64,000 bases of DNA from JAMZMI01 sp049115715 (GCA_049115715.1 JAGDZQ010000034.1:62001-126000); one strand, 5' to 3'; numbered from the stretch's first letter, positions 1-9,035 are shown. Notes: generated from the letters alone by a model not told the origin. Translations and numbers: made by a program.

Positions 1-1338
1 ATTTACCTCGACTCCCCGAATACCTTCTCGTGTGACTTCATTGGGATAAGTGCGGTACTCACCTGAACTCTGCTGACAGCCATGAAAATTGGTCATTAGC
101 TGGCGTTCAGCACATTTTTTTAATACGGCTTCATCAAAATTGATCAATGACTTCCTCTGCCCATTCATGAAGTCAACCTTGACTCCTACTCCGCCATACA
201 TTTTCACACTATCGAGGAACGCTCCCATCACCGCATAATCGTTTTCTGGAATATTGATCTCACTTGAGCGTTTCCAGAAGAAAGTACTTACTCCCTTAGA
301 TGCTCCGTAATCAGTCAGTTTTTTTACTCTTTCCCACTTGTTTTCCCATAACTCCCATCCTTCATCGGCAAGCGTGTATTCAAAGCCTAGCTCTGCGGCA
401 TGATCTACCATCTTTTTTTCTGCTTCAAAAGAGGCAAATTTCCCTGACCACCAGTGCCAGACAGACTTACCGGGTTTGATCCATTTCGTACTTGCAAACA
501 GGTCTGGATCAGGTGCCGGGCTGAGCGCCGGAACCATCACATTGTTAACCAATGCATTAAGATCATCGGCAAGTAAAATGCATCGCCATGGGGTGACAAT
601 CTCTCCTTGTAATTCAAAGCCTTCCTCTCCTTCTTCAAAATTGGACACGAATGTATTGTTACCAATAGCTTCAAGTCTTGTTCCACTGTAATTAAAAAGC
701 CCCGATTCAGCGATGAGTGCATATCCTCCACTCTCAAGCTCACATGTAAGGGTTAATCCCTGAACTGGCCCTCGACTTGAAACTTCTGGCATCTCCGAGA
801 TATCTGCACTTACCCATTCTCCAGCATGAGACTTGAGCTTCCAATCGTTGTTTCTTTCAAAAAACCACACTTTGGTATTGTCTGGAAGTTTAAAGGATGT
901 TAGCTCCTTATTGATGGTTCGCTTTCCCTCTCCAGGAACTCTGTAACGATATGCAACACCTTGCTCTCCAACTTGAAGTTCAAGAACCCAAATGCGTCCA
1001 CCTTCTTCCTCGATTTCAAATTCTATAAGCTCCGCCTTATAAGAAGACACATCCTTGACACCTTGAGTGGAAAAATCTAAATCGATCTCAGACTTTCCTT
1101 TTTCCTTAAAGGATGAGCTTACCCCAAGTTTTTTCCCATCAATCACAATTCCTAATTGAGCAGTATCAATGACAACCTGATCGTTTTTCTTCACGATATA
1201 AGCCAACGCTCCATTTTTATACTCCGGTGTTGAAATGAGTTTCACGCTCACACCTGAGGATTGGTATTCATATGTCTGCTCATAGGCTAAAAAAAACACT
1301 GCAAGGAATAAAAAAGGTAGTTGCTGAATGATTTTCAT
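1..1338 (-). CDS. GH97 family alpha-glycosidase, C-terminus cut off by window edge
   Basis: This frame is open from an ATG at 1336-1338 to the left edge, giving 446 residues without a stop. The N-terminus is a hydrophobic signal peptide, followed by the beta-sandwich typical of GH97 (GVSVKLISTPEYKNG near residue 30). The barrel begins around residue 310 with WHWWSGKFASFE, followed by LADEGWELWE and KVDFMNGQ. The Asp in KVDF (about residue 389) lies where retaining GH97 enzymes such as the Bacteroides alpha-galactosidase carry their nucleophile; inverting SusB-type enzymes lack it. EGIRGVE, a family motif, ends at the edge. I infer a periplasmic retaining alpha-galactosidase or alpha-glucosidase. 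It is the last visible gene of the symporter-oxidoreductase operon, 20 bp after the oxidoreductase stop. The family assignment is strong and the specificity is inferred. Confidence 0.85.
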   Translation of the reverse strand, partial: MKIIQQLPFLFLAVFFLAYEQTYEYQSSGVSVKLISTPEYKNGALAYIVKKNDQVVIDTAQLGIVIDGKKLGVSSSFKEKGKSEIDLDFSTQGVKDVSSYKAELIEFEIEEEGGRIWVLELQVGEQGVAYRYRVPGEGKRTINKELTSFKLPDNTKVWFFERNNDWKLKSHAGEWVSADISEMPEVSSRGPVQGLTLTCELESGGYALIAESGLFNYSGTRLEAIGNNTFVSNFEEGEEGFELQGEIVTPWRCILLADDLNALVNNVMVPALSPAPDPDLFASTKWIKPGKSVWHWWSGKFASFEAEKKMVDHAAELGFEYTLADEGWELWENKWERVKKLTDYGASKGVSTFFWKRSSEINIPENDYAVMGAFLDSVKMYGGVGVKVDFMNGQRKSLINFDEAVLKKCAERQLMTNFHGCQQSSGEYRTYPNEVTREGIRGVEVN

Positions 1339-1358
1339 ATTGGGTTGCATTGATGTTA

Positions 1359-3638
1359 TTATGATACAATTACTTCAAAGATGCTAGCTGGCACATTTTC
1401 AGAAGGGTGCTCTACTTCAATCGTTAAGCCTTTTGTCTTAATCGTATTTTCCAACTTAAGAGAATTGATAGTCTGGTAGTTGCCTTTTACTTCAAAAAGC
1501 AAAACTCCCTCAAGGGACTTTATCTTATAATTTCTGATGCAAAATGGTATTACACTTTCTGGGTGTCCCATAAGCGTGGACTCCATGGCATGGTCATAAT
1601 CAGTATCTAAGAAAAGTTTGATTTCAGAAATAGACTTTTCTTCATCCCATTTAAGGTGCAGCTCAGGGCTCATGTCTGTCAATTCGGCTGTCCAGGAGTT
1701 TGCAGTTCCCCAAGGACGCACATATCCATTTCCTATATTACTAGAATCAAAAGCATCGATGGAAGGGGTAATTTGCATTGCCATGTTCTTACCTTCTGGT
1801 CGTCTCTTGGGTATCCAAAACTCAAAAGAATCAACGCCGATCCCCGCTGGAGGTCGCTGACTTCCATCATTGGATACCGCTTTATTTTTCCCGTTGAAAA
1901 CCGTCATCACACCGGTCATTCTGTTTTCACTCTCCAAAATACTCACTTTCGCATTGGACATGAACGTCACGAAAGCATACTGATCTTCTTTCAAGGTCTG
2001 CTCGAAGGCAATGCTAACCTCTTGTTGTCCAGCTTCCAATTGTATTTCAACTTGCTCTAAAATGACCTCCGGAGCATAATTCTTAGAATTATGCGAGACG
2101 CGCAATTGAACGTCCAGTGAAGTGGGCTCCTCGGCTTTTAGTTTTACATCAAATGTGTATTTCACTTCGGCCTTTAATGGCAATAGTTGTGCAGCCGATG
2201 TACCTAAATTCAACCATGTACTGCCAGATGGAATATTAGCCAGACTGAGATTACTGGAAGCTGAGATTTTTGCATCTGAAGCCTGATTGCTCTCAGCTTT
2301 GATTGGCAAAGCCAATATGCTCTGCCCCGAGTGATTGAGTCTGTCTTGCAGCTCAGATTGATAATGTTTTTGGGTCAAATCTGCTGGATTGAGATTTTTA
2401 TCCTTGCAAAGTGCTGCAGCTTCTCCTACCACTTGTCCTCCTGTGCCACAAGTAGCCATTACTCTTGATGACCCAAATGCAACATGTGTCGCACTTATAA
2501 TCCTCCCAGCGTAAAAAAGATTATGAATGTCTTTACTCACATAGCATCGATATGGAATCTGATAAACTCCTTTTGAATGCCACTGTGTACAGCCCGATTT
2601 TTCACTGTAAACTCCGTCTGCCGGATGAAGATCTAAAGCCCAGCCTCCATGCGCTACTGCATCTTCGAATGTTCTCTGCTCAATCACATCTTGTTGCTTT
2701 AGCATATACAGTCCCTCGAATCTGCGGCTTTCTCGCTTGCCAGGTACAGTTGCAACCCATTCTAAGGTTAGATCATCGACATCTTCAAATTCACCCGAAT
2801 TCTTAATGTGGTTCCATACACCATAGATTACTTTCCAAAGCTCCCATTTGATTGCCTCTGTATTGTGAATAGTGTCAGTACGACCTCCGTACTCAAACCA
2901 CCAAAACCTGCAACCCATGTCCGTTTTGCTGATAAGCTTGTATCGCGGGATTTCTGTAATATCTGCCAGCGCAAACGATGGAGGTGTGTATGCTACCAGC
3001 TCACCGGCACTTTTACTATAAAAGTACATAGAGTGACCAAGCAACTCTCCATAGCTTTGGTCTGGAGCAAATAGTTCCCCAAATTCTTCTCTGGTCTCTG
3101 CCCCCATCCTGAAGCTGGCTCCAGCCTGAAATGCTACCAAACCATCTCCAGATGCATCGCAGAAAAGCGGAGCACTAATAATATACTTAGTAGAGTTTTG
3201 GGAATTAAAACCAACGACAGATTCTATCGTCTTATCGTCAGATTTACTTACTTCAAATATGCAAGTATTTAACAGTAGCGTGATATTCTCTTCCTGAATG
3301 ACTTTATCTAGTAAGATGGTATCGAATATAACGGCATTACCTTCTTTGTTTTTGTAGAGATTTTCAACCAGAATTTCATCCATCACCCCTCCCTCTCGAG
3401 ACCAGCGATTATTGTTTCCCATATGGGAAGTAGCTCCTAAAATCCATAGCCTTACTTCTGAAGAGGCGTTTCCTCCCAAAACAGGCCTATCTTGGACTAA
3501 GACTGTTTTAGTGCCTTTTCTTGCAGCAGCGATAGCCGCACATACTCCTGCAATGCCACCACCTACAATCACAAAATCAGAACTTACCTCCAATGTGGTA
3601 TTGTCTCTTTTTTTCTCCTCAAATTTCTCTAAAATCAC
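1359..3638 (-). CDS. FAD-dependent oxidoreductase of the FAD_oxidored type with C-terminal beta-rich domain
   Basis: The 759-residue protein has a dinucleotide-binding motif (VGGGIAG, about residues 25-31) followed by LGGNASSEVRLWI, the signature of the FAD_oxidored family (Pfam PF12831) often found in bacterial sugar-utilisation loci. The flavin domain runs to about residue 440. The remaining 300 residues look beta-rich and could be a sugar-binding or discoidin-like module, but I do not recognise it. No signal peptide is visible, which fits a cytoplasmic enzyme. The start is a GTG four bases after the stop of the symporter gene, with no close in-frame ATG, so the two are probably translated together. 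A sugar or sugar-acid oxidation role is inferred from context only. Confidence 0.75.
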   Translation of the reverse strand: MILEKFEEKKRDNTTLEVSSDFVIVGGGIAGVCAAIAAARKGTKTVLVQDRPVLGGNASSEVRLWILGATSHMGNNNRWSREGGVMDEILVENLYKNKEGNAVIFDTILLDKVIQEENITLLLNTCIFEVSKSDDKTIESVVGFNSQNSTKYIISAPLFCDASGDGLVAFQAGASFRMGAETREEFGELFAPDQSYGELLGHSMYFYSKSAGELVAYTPPSFALADITEIPRYKLISKTDMGCRFWWFEYGGRTDTIHNTEAIKWELWKVIYGVWNHIKNSGEFEDVDDLTLEWVATVPGKRESRRFEGLYMLKQQDVIEQRTFEDAVAHGGWALDLHPADGVYSEKSGCTQWHSKGVYQIPYRCYVSKDIHNLFYAGRIISATHVAFGSSRVMATCGTGGQVVGEAAALCKDKNLNPADLTQKHYQSELQDRLNHSGQSILALPIKAESNQASDAKISASSNLSLANIPSGSTWLNLGTSAAQLLPLKAEVKYTFDVKLKAEEPTSLDVQLRVSHNSKNYAPEVILEQVEIQLEAGQQEVSIAFEQTLKEDQYAFVTFMSNAKVSILESENRMTGVMTVFNGKNKAVSNDGSQRPPAGIGVDSFEFWIPKRRPEGKNMAMQITPSIDAFDSSNIGNGYVRPWGTANSWTAELTDMSPELHLKWDEEKSISEIKLFLDTDYDHAMESTLMGHPESVIPFCIRNYKIKSLEGVLLFEVKGNYQTINSLKLENTIKTKGLTIEVEHPSENVPASIFEVIVS

Positions 3639-3642
3639 TTGT

Positions 3643-5295
3643 TTATTTTTTCAATGAACCACGATAAACCACAAAGGCTACTGCCTCTACAAGTACTCCC
3701 ATCCCAATCACCAAAGCCTTAGAATCGGGTGATAGAATGCCAAGGGTTATAATTAGTAGTCCAATTACACCTATACCTTTTGCGATGATCTTATTCCCTT
3801 TTTGATTAGAACTGGCTTCTTGCTCATTGGAATCAAGAATCGCTTTGTCTTTTTGGATTAATTCATACTTTTCAAAATCCGTATTGGACTTTTTTTGAAT
3901 CACAATGACGAACTCTGAAATCATTAATACTAGCACAGGACAAGCCACTCCCAAAATCATTTCATAGGATCGTGAGAGTGTAATACCCAGTAGATCTGGT
4001 GCGATAAACTTGAAAAAAGAATTGATAATCAGACTTGCAATGGTTGCGATCAAAATAGTAGAGCCAGTTTGCCTTTTTGAAAAAAGAGCCCAAATAGGAG
4101 GTAAGAACATGGCGCTACCTGTGATGGCTGCCACACTTAATACCACCTCCACGATTCCTCCCATTTTCTGAACCATGAGTGCTACTACGATTGTGATAAC
4201 TCCGAAGATCCCTGTCACGATCCTGGCTACCTTCATAGTGCCTTTCTCTGATGCGTCCGGATTGATGGATTTGTAAAGATCATTGGTAAACACTCCTGAA
4301 GCTATATTCAGGGTGGTATTTACTGAACTAGCCGAAGCAAATACCATACCTCCCAAAATAAGTCCTAGAAGACCATTGGGTAATATCTCTTTGCATAGCA
4401 TAAGATAAGCTCCTTCGTCAGCCAGGCCCTGCAAATCAGGGTTCATGACTCGATAAATCATTGGAGGGAGCATCCATACAAGTGGGCTAATCAAATAAAG
4501 TCCTGCGAAGAGCCATCCTACTTTCTTGGCATCAGTCGGGGATTTGACGCTTGTATAGCGCTGAACATAGGCCCAGTTTCCTCCGATATAGATCATGTTG
4601 TATATTCCAAAAGCAAAAAGAAAGCCCCAGGTATATTCTTCGTTGTGTAGTGCCATAAATCCATCTGGTACTCGATCAAGAAATCCGGAAACACCTCCTA
4701 CTTCACCAAAAGCCAATGGCAATACAATGATCACAGCCGCGGCGAGTACAATAAATTGAAGAACATCTGTCACCAAAACAGCCCACAGCCCACCAATAGC
4801 TGTATACACTGTAATAAGCCCCCCTAAAATGATCACCACCCATGAAAGCGGAAAACCAGTGGAGACTTCTACGATTTTAGCTACTGGATATAGAAAAGCT
4901 CCAGTGGTAAACATGGATATGAACAGAAAAAGATATGTATATATTTTCTGTGCCTTGATACCCAACCTTTCAGTGATGTACTCAGCTGCTGTAAGTGTTC
5001 TTGTTTTGTTCCACTTCGGAGCTATATAAAAGCCAACCAATAACCCCGCAATGCACATAGTGGACTGAATGGTAACGGCTACAAGTCCGTCTGAATAGGC
5101 TATCGATCCCCAGACAACAAATGTACCCACAGAGAAAAAACTCATGAAAAGAGAGAGTCCACTAATCCACCAAGGCACTGCTCCTCCAGCAGAAAAGAAA
5201 GACTTCATATTTTTCCCACTCTTGGCGAAGGAAATACCTGTGATAAAAACCACAAGCGAAAAGAGAAGAATGGTTGAAATGTCCAAGGTGCCCAT
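3643..5295 (-). CDS. sodium:solute symporter (SSS family)
   Basis: The 550-residue protein is almost entirely hydrophobic segments, about 13-14 predicted, with the SSS-family opening FSAGGAVPWWISGLSLFMSF near residue 33 and a late-helix signature SSVNTTLNIASGVFTNDLY near residue 325. Members import sugars, sugar acids or other small solutes with sodium. It is the first gene of a minus-strand operon with the oxidoreductase and the GH97 enzyme, so it probably imports a mono- or disaccharide released in the periplasm. Two LacI-type operators lie 66-116 bp upstream of its ATG, next to a divergently transcribed LacI-family gene, so control by that repressor is likely. The substrate cannot be read from sequence. 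Confidence 0.9.
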   Translation of the reverse strand: MGTLDISTILLFSLVVFITGISFAKSGKNMKSFFSAGGAVPWWISGLSLFMSFFSVGTFVVWGSIAYSDGLVAVTIQSTMCIAGLLVGFYIAPKWNKTRTLTAAEYITERLGIKAQKIYTYLFLFISMFTTGAFLYPVAKIVEVSTGFPLSWVVIILGGLITVYTAIGGLWAVLVTDVLQFIVLAAAVIIVLPLAFGEVGGVSGFLDRVPDGFMALHNEEYTWGFLFAFGIYNMIYIGGNWAYVQRYTSVKSPTDAKKVGWLFAGLYLISPLVWMLPPMIYRVMNPDLQGLADEGAYLMLCKEILPNGLLGLILGGMVFASASSVNTTLNIASGVFTNDLYKSINPDASEKGTMKVARIVTGIFGVITIVVALMVQKMGGIVEVVLSVAAITGSAMFLPPIWALFSKRQTGSTILIATIASLIINSFFKFIAPDLLGITLSRSYEMILGVACPVLVLMISEFVIVIQKKSNTDFEKYELIQKDKAILDSNEQEASSNQKGNKIIAKGIGVIGLLIITLGILSPDSKALVIGMGVLVEAVAFVVYRGSLKK

Positions 5296-5360
5296 GCAGT
5301 CGTGTTTCTAACAAAGGTGTCAAGGATGGAAATGATACCAGATTAAATTGATATTAATTA

Positions 5361-5382
5361 TTTCCGAAAACGTTTCCGAAAA
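5361..5382. promoter_or_regulatory. LacI-type operator O1 (imperfect palindrome)
   Basis: The site is TTTCCGAAAA-CG-TTTCCGAAAA, an imperfect palindrome around a central CG with two mismatched pairs. It shares the AAACGTTT core usual for LacI/PurR-family operators. Its centre is 30 bp, about three helical turns, from the centre of O2. Confidence 0.75.
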
Positions 5383-5391
5383 GGGTTTAAT

Positions 5392-5411
5392 TTTCGGAAA
5401 CGTTTCCGAAA
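5392..5411. promoter_or_regulatory. LacI-type operator O2 (perfect 20-bp palindrome)
   Basis: TTTCGGAAACGTTTCCGAAA is a perfect 20-bp palindrome. It lies 27 bp before the LacI-family start codon and 97 bp before the symporter start, so it could control both directions. Together with O1 it suggests cooperative binding or looping by the adjacent regulator. Confidence 0.85.
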
Positions 5412-5437
5412 CTTTACTTCTTCTAAGATCCTTAAGA

Positions 5438-6448
5438 ATGAAACATGTAACGATTAAAGATGTTGCCAAAGCGCTCAATGTGTCAGTATCGTCTGTATCC
5501 AGAGCATTCAATGACAAGTATGATATAAAAAAAGAGACTAAGGATCGGATTCTCAAAGTCGCAAATGAAATGGGGTATCGACCAAACCCTATTGCTCAAA
5601 AATTGATGAAGCAGAAGTCTTATAATATCGGGGTGATCGTACCTGAATTTATCAACGACTTTTTCGCAAAGGTTACGATCGGCATACAGGACGTACTGAT
5701 CTCCAGAGGGTATCAGGTTTTGGTCATGCAATCATCTGAAGATATAGATCAGGAACTGAATAATGCGAGAACACTCATTAGGAATTTTGTAGATGGTTTG
5801 ATCGTCTGCCCGATCAACGAGGATGTAAATCGGGAATTTTACCTCAGCAAACTTGAAGAAGGCATTCCCATGGTTTTTTTGGGTAGAGTTGGTGAGTCAC
5901 TTCCTGGCTCAAAGGTTGTGTTTAATGACGCCAAGTGGAGCCTGTTTGCTGCTGAGCACCTGATCCGTCAACAGATGACGAAAATATACTATCTGGCTGG
6001 CAAGCCCAATCTTTGTGTGAGTCGTAACCGAATTAAAGGCTTTGAGAGGGCTTTGGAAAAGCATGGATTCCCGCCAGAGAATAGTCGAATCATTCATGCT
6101 GGATTATATCCAGAAGATGGCGAGCGAGAAATGGAGAAGTTGATCGCTGAAAATGATATCCCTGATGCTATCCTATGTGTGAATGATCCTGTGGCTGTTG
6201 GTGCCATGAAAGTGCTAAAGAGGCACGGATTCAATATCCCCAATGATATCGCGGTGGTAGGTTTTACAGAATCTCAGGTAGCCGACTTGGTAACTCCTAC
6301 ATTGACTAGCGTAAGTCAACCTTCGTATGAAATGGGCAAGAGTGCCGCGGAACTTCTTTTGAAACAATTAGAAAATGGATTTGGGATTCCTCAAACGATT
6401 TCGTTTGATGGTGAATTGAATATCCGTGAGTCTTCAGAACTACAATAG
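5438..6448 (+). CDS. LacI family transcriptional regulator
   Basis: The 336-residue protein begins with a classic LacI helix-turn-helix (MKHVTIKDVAKALNVSVSSV) followed by the hinge-proximal YRPNPIAQKLM. The remainder is a periplasmic-binding-like sugar-sensing domain, with the family's VVGFTESQVADLVTPTLTSV near residue 275. The frame is open upstream, but the ATG at 5438 starts exactly at the conserved domain and is chosen. The gene is divergent from the symporter operon across a spacer holding two palindromic operators, so it most likely represses that operon and itself until an inducing sugar binds. The inducer is unknown. Confidence 0.93.
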   Translation: MKHVTIKDVAKALNVSVSSVSRAFNDKYDIKKETKDRILKVANEMGYRPNPIAQKLMKQKSYNIGVIVPEFINDFFAKVTIGIQDVLISRGYQVLVMQSSEDIDQELNNARTLIRNFVDGLIVCPINEDVNREFYLSKLEEGIPMVFLGRVGESLPGSKVVFNDAKWSLFAAEHLIRQQMTKIYYLAGKPNLCVSRNRIKGFERALEKHGFPPENSRIIHAGLYPEDGEREMEKLIAENDIPDAILCVNDPVAVGAMKVLKRHGFNIPNDIAVVGFTESQVADLVTPTLTSVSQPSYEMGKSAAELLLKQLENGFGIPQTISFDGELNIRESSELQ

Positions 6449-6512
6449 ACCTTCCATCAAATAAAAAAGGTGTCTCCATATTAAAATTTATTAAGCTCTT
6501 TGCTTAAAACGT

Positions 6513-6685
6513 GAGCTCGATTCAAGTATGACTTAAAAAACCTTAACCGTCACTATGAGTCTTTTAGCTTTAAAATTTTGATAAAAAGACGTGATAGTCT
6601 CTTGATCTTAAAAATTCTTTCGGCTTCCCCTCCCACCATCCTTCTCTAAACCTCTGAATGACGGTTTTTTTTTATAATTATAAGT
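6513..6685 (+). repeat. dispersed ~172-bp repeat, copy A (left flank of the nit block)
   Basis: This non-coding stretch, in the 351-bp gap between the LacI gene and nitH, aligns over its whole length with the reverse complement of 14434-14605. Long runs are shared, for example GATTCAAGTATGAC at one end, AGTCTTTTAGCTTTAAAATT in the middle and TATAATTATAAGT at the other end. Within it an 8-bp inverted repeat (AACCGTCA at 6545-6552, TGACGGTT at 6659-6666) encloses about 106 bp, which resembles a miniature element. A third, more degraded copy lies at 49712-49856. Confidence 0.85.
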
Positions 6686-6725
6686 TAAGATTTAAAGTGT
6701 TGTTCATGCTCTGGCGATTATTCAA

Positions 6726-6774
6726 AATCACCTGTTCGGGTGATTGAAAGCCGCGACCTCTTGCCACAACTTTG
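6726..6774 (+). promoter_or_regulatory. operator and promoter of nitH
   Basis: An inverted repeat AATCACC-N6-GGTGATT occupies 6726-6745. It runs into a TTG at 6744-6746, which is followed after exactly 20 bp by CAACTTTG (6767-6774), one base off the Bacteroidota -7 element TAnnTTTG. The nitH ATG follows 25 bp later. The same arrangement occurs before nitB, so one regulator probably activates both, and the adjacent PAS-LuxR gene is the obvious candidate. The motif is seen directly; the assignment is inferred. Confidence 0.7.
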
Positions 6775-6799
6775 ATGCAAGATTAAAAGAACACTAAAT

Positions 6800-8059
6800 A
6801 TGAAGGAACACTACAGCGTCATAATAGTTGGAGGTGGCCAGGCCGGCCTGTCAATGAGTTATTGTTTGAAACAAGATGGAATAGATCACATCATTTTCGA
6901 AAAGAACAAGATTGGCTATGCGTGGAGGGAAAAAAGGTGGGATGCTTTTTGCCTTGTAACTCCGAATTGGCAGTGCAATCTTCCGGGGTTTTCATATACG
7001 GAAGAGTACAGAGGAAAAGACCCGAAGGGTTTCATGAAAAAAGATGAGATTGTCGAATTTATAGAAGCTTATGTAAAGCACTTCAACCCTCCTCTTCGTG
7101 AAGGTGTTGCAGTGCAAGAGGTCGTAAAAGACGACAATGGAGTCTTTCACGTAAGCACCACAGAAGGGAATTTCACCAGTGATCAGGTAGTTATTGCAGC
7201 CGGTAATTTTCAGTTTGCAAGCTTGCCTCCAATGGCACAGAAGTTTCCTGAGTATATAAAGCAAATTCACTCTTCTGATTATAAGAACCCTCAGCAACTT
7301 CCTGATGGTGAAGTCATGGTTATCGGAACAGGGCAGTCGGGAGCTCAGATTGCAGAAGATCTTCATATAGCCGGACGCAAGGTTCACCTATGTGTGGGCG
7401 ATGCTCCTCGTACAGCTAGAAATTATCGTGGAAAAGACGTGGTGGAATGGTTGGATATGATGAAGTATTATGACATTCCGATCAACCAACATCCTGATGG
7501 AGTGGCTGTAAGAAAGAAAACAAATCACTATGTAACCGGAAGAGATGGAGGAAAAGAAATTGATTTGAGAGAGTTTGCTCTCGAAGGAATGAACCTATAT
7601 GGAAAACTAATCCATGCAGAAGGGAACGAATTACTTTTTGAGTCTGATTTGAAAGAAAATCTTGATAATGCTGACGACTCTTCTGCCAGAATAAAGAAAA
7701 AAATAGACGCTTTTATATCAGAAAAGGGAATAGATGCTCCAACCGAAATGCCTTACGAAAAAGTGTGGGAGCCTAGCGAAGAAATCACCAATCTTGATCT
7801 CAATAACACTAACATCACCAGCGTAATTTGGAGTATCGGGTATGGCTTTGATTTCAGTAGTTGGATAAAACTTCCCGTTTTTGAAAAATCTGGATATCCG
7901 ATTTACGACCGTGGAATCACACCTGAGGAAGGACTCTATTTCATTGGGTTGGCATGGATGTATACTTGGGGCTCGGGAAGATTCTCCGGAGTAGCAAAAG
8001 ACGCTGAGTTTCTAGCACAAACAATCAAAAGTATTAAACCAGCAGTAGCAATTTGTTGA
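6800..8059 (+). CDS. nitH: NitH, MSMEG_0569-family FAD-dependent oxidoreductase
   Basis: The 419-residue flavoprotein has two Rossmann motifs, GGGQAG at residues 11-16 for FAD and GTGQSG at residues 176-181 for NAD(P)H, as in flavin-containing monooxygenase-like enzymes. A conserved LVTPNWQCNLPGF stretch (residues 52-64) and the C-terminal GLAWMYTWGSGRFSGV fit the MSMEG_0569 family found only with Nit1C genes. No signal peptide is present, so it is cytoplasmic. It has its own promoter and lies apart from nitB-nitG, with the regulator gene on the opposite strand between them. In Nit1C clusters this protein is required or strongly associated with cyanide-dependent growth, but its reaction is not known to me. 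Confidence 0.85.
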   Translation: MKEHYSVIIVGGGQAGLSMSYCLKQDGIDHIIFEKNKIGYAWREKRWDAFCLVTPNWQCNLPGFSYTEEYRGKDPKGFMKKDEIVEFIEAYVKHFNPPLREGVAVQEVVKDDNGVFHVSTTEGNFTSDQVVIAAGNFQFASLPPMAQKFPEYIKQIHSSDYKNPQQLPDGEVMVIGTGQSGAQIAEDLHIAGRKVHLCVGDAPRTARNYRGKDVVEWLDMMKYYDIPINQHPDGVAVRKKTNHYVTGRDGGKEIDLREFALEGMNLYGKLIHAEGNELLFESDLKENLDNADDSSARIKKKIDAFISEKGIDAPTEMPYEKVWEPSEEITNLDLNNTNITSVIWSIGYGFDFSSWIKLPVFEKSGYPIYDRGITPEEGLYFIGLAWMYTWGSGRFSGVAKDAEFLAQTIKSIKPAVAIC

Positions 8060-8081
8060 AAATGCCAGTAAGTGAGGCTTA

Positions 8082-8846
8082 TTATATATATGCCTTATCT
8101 CTCGCAAAAAGAATTAGGTCAATGGTTTTATTAACATTGGCCTTTTTCATCATATTCTTTCGATGAGTATTTACGGTGTTGATACTTATAAAAAGCTTCT
8201 CGGATATTTCAACACTGGACAAACTTGCCGCGAGCAATTTTAGAACATCTAGTTCGCGCTCACTGAAAAACGCATTTTCTTCCGATGGTTCTTGCCTCAG
8301 GAAGTATTCAAAGCTCTCACTCTTCGGCCCATAGATGTGCCATCGCACGCGGTGATGATCTACCAGATCTGTCACATCTGTGCATACGGAGATATATGCT
8401 TCTACTTCGTTTCTATCATTTTTTATGAAAGGGGTGCTTTGTCTAAGAATAGAAATATAAGTCCCATCGCTTAAGCCAACTCTGTAGCTCATATTAAATG
8501 AAGATTCGAAAGGCACAAGATCTGGTGCGTTTGCCATTACAAAGGATAGCAGTGCCTTTGACACTTTGAAATACATACTCACATCAGAAGGATGAATGAT
8601 TTTAACCAAAAAATCTGCCGTAAGTAAGTTCAGATCATATCCCAATGCCTGATCAAATCCTTTGTGATAAAACTTGCCAGTTTTTATATGATGTATGTAG
8701 GTAAACTGATTCTTCCATAGCCTGACGGTCCGCAAGTGCTCCAGTATTTCTTTCTCATGGATCGTCTGATGATCTACATATTGCTCACGTAGACTCTTTA
8801 GAAAATCCTTGAATTGATTACCGGCAAAGCCGCTTTTTTTTGGCAT
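8082..8846 (-). CDS. PAS domain-containing LuxR-type transcriptional regulator
   Basis: From the ATG at 8846 the protein has 254 residues. An upstream TTG (8903) would add 19 residues, but the ATG is preceded by a purine-rich AGGAAGGG and is preferred. The middle resembles a PAS sensor (HPSDVSMYF, then a YISVCTDVTDLV end). The last 65 residues are a LuxR/GerE helix-turn-helix (SERELDVLKLLAASLSSVEI and INTVNTHRKNMM). It converges on nitH and diverges from nitB, whose promoter carries a palindrome also found before nitH. Nit1C clusters of Proteobacteria carry a sigma-54-type regulator (NitA); here this protein takes that place. What the PAS domain senses is unknown. Confidence 0.88.
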   Translation of the reverse strand: MPKKSGFAGNQFKDFLKSLREQYVDHQTIHEKEILEHLRTVRLWKNQFTYIHHIKTGKFYHKGFDQALGYDLNLLTADFLVKIIHPSDVSMYFKVSKALLSFVMANAPDLVPFESSFNMSYRVGLSDGTYISILRQSTPFIKNDRNEVEAYISVCTDVTDLVDHHRVRWHIYGPKSESFEYFLRQEPSEENAFFSERELDVLKLLAASLSSVEISEKLFISINTVNTHRKNMMKKANVNKTIDLILFARDKAYI

Positions 8847-8958
8847 GGTTACCCTTCCTAATGAATGGAATGATGGAAAATGAAATTCGCAATCAAAACT
8901 CAATTTAGTTACGAATATCCAAACAAAAAAGATGATTAATTATTTGAGATATAACAAT

Positions 8959-9006
8959 ATCACCTAAAAAGGTGATTGACCTCATGGGCTATCCAGACTA
9001 CTTTTA
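8959..9006 (+). promoter_or_regulatory. operator and promoter of the nitB-nitG operon
   Basis: ATCACC-N6-GGTGAT (8959-8976) overlaps a TTG at 8976-8978, followed after exactly 20 bp by TACTTTTA (8999-9006), close to TAnnTTTG. The nitB ATG at 9036 follows. Operator half-sites, spacer length and position relative to the promoter are the same as before nitH. The location just upstream of the -33 element is typical for an activator. Confidence 0.75.
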
Positions 9007-9035
9007 TCAAAAATTTTACTAAAATCTTAACATTT

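Noticed and set aside
8076..8095. Weak AGGC...GCCT inverted repeat between nitH and the regulator
   Set aside because: Only four paired bases and an AT-rich loop; too weak for a terminator call.
8847..8903. N-terminal extension of the PAS-LuxR regulator from a TTG
   Set aside because: The ATG at 8846 has a better ribosome-binding context and matches the start of the protein's natural sequence.
8976..9035. N-terminal extension of nitB from a TTG
   Set aside because: It lies inside the operator-promoter region; the ATG at 9036 is the logical start.
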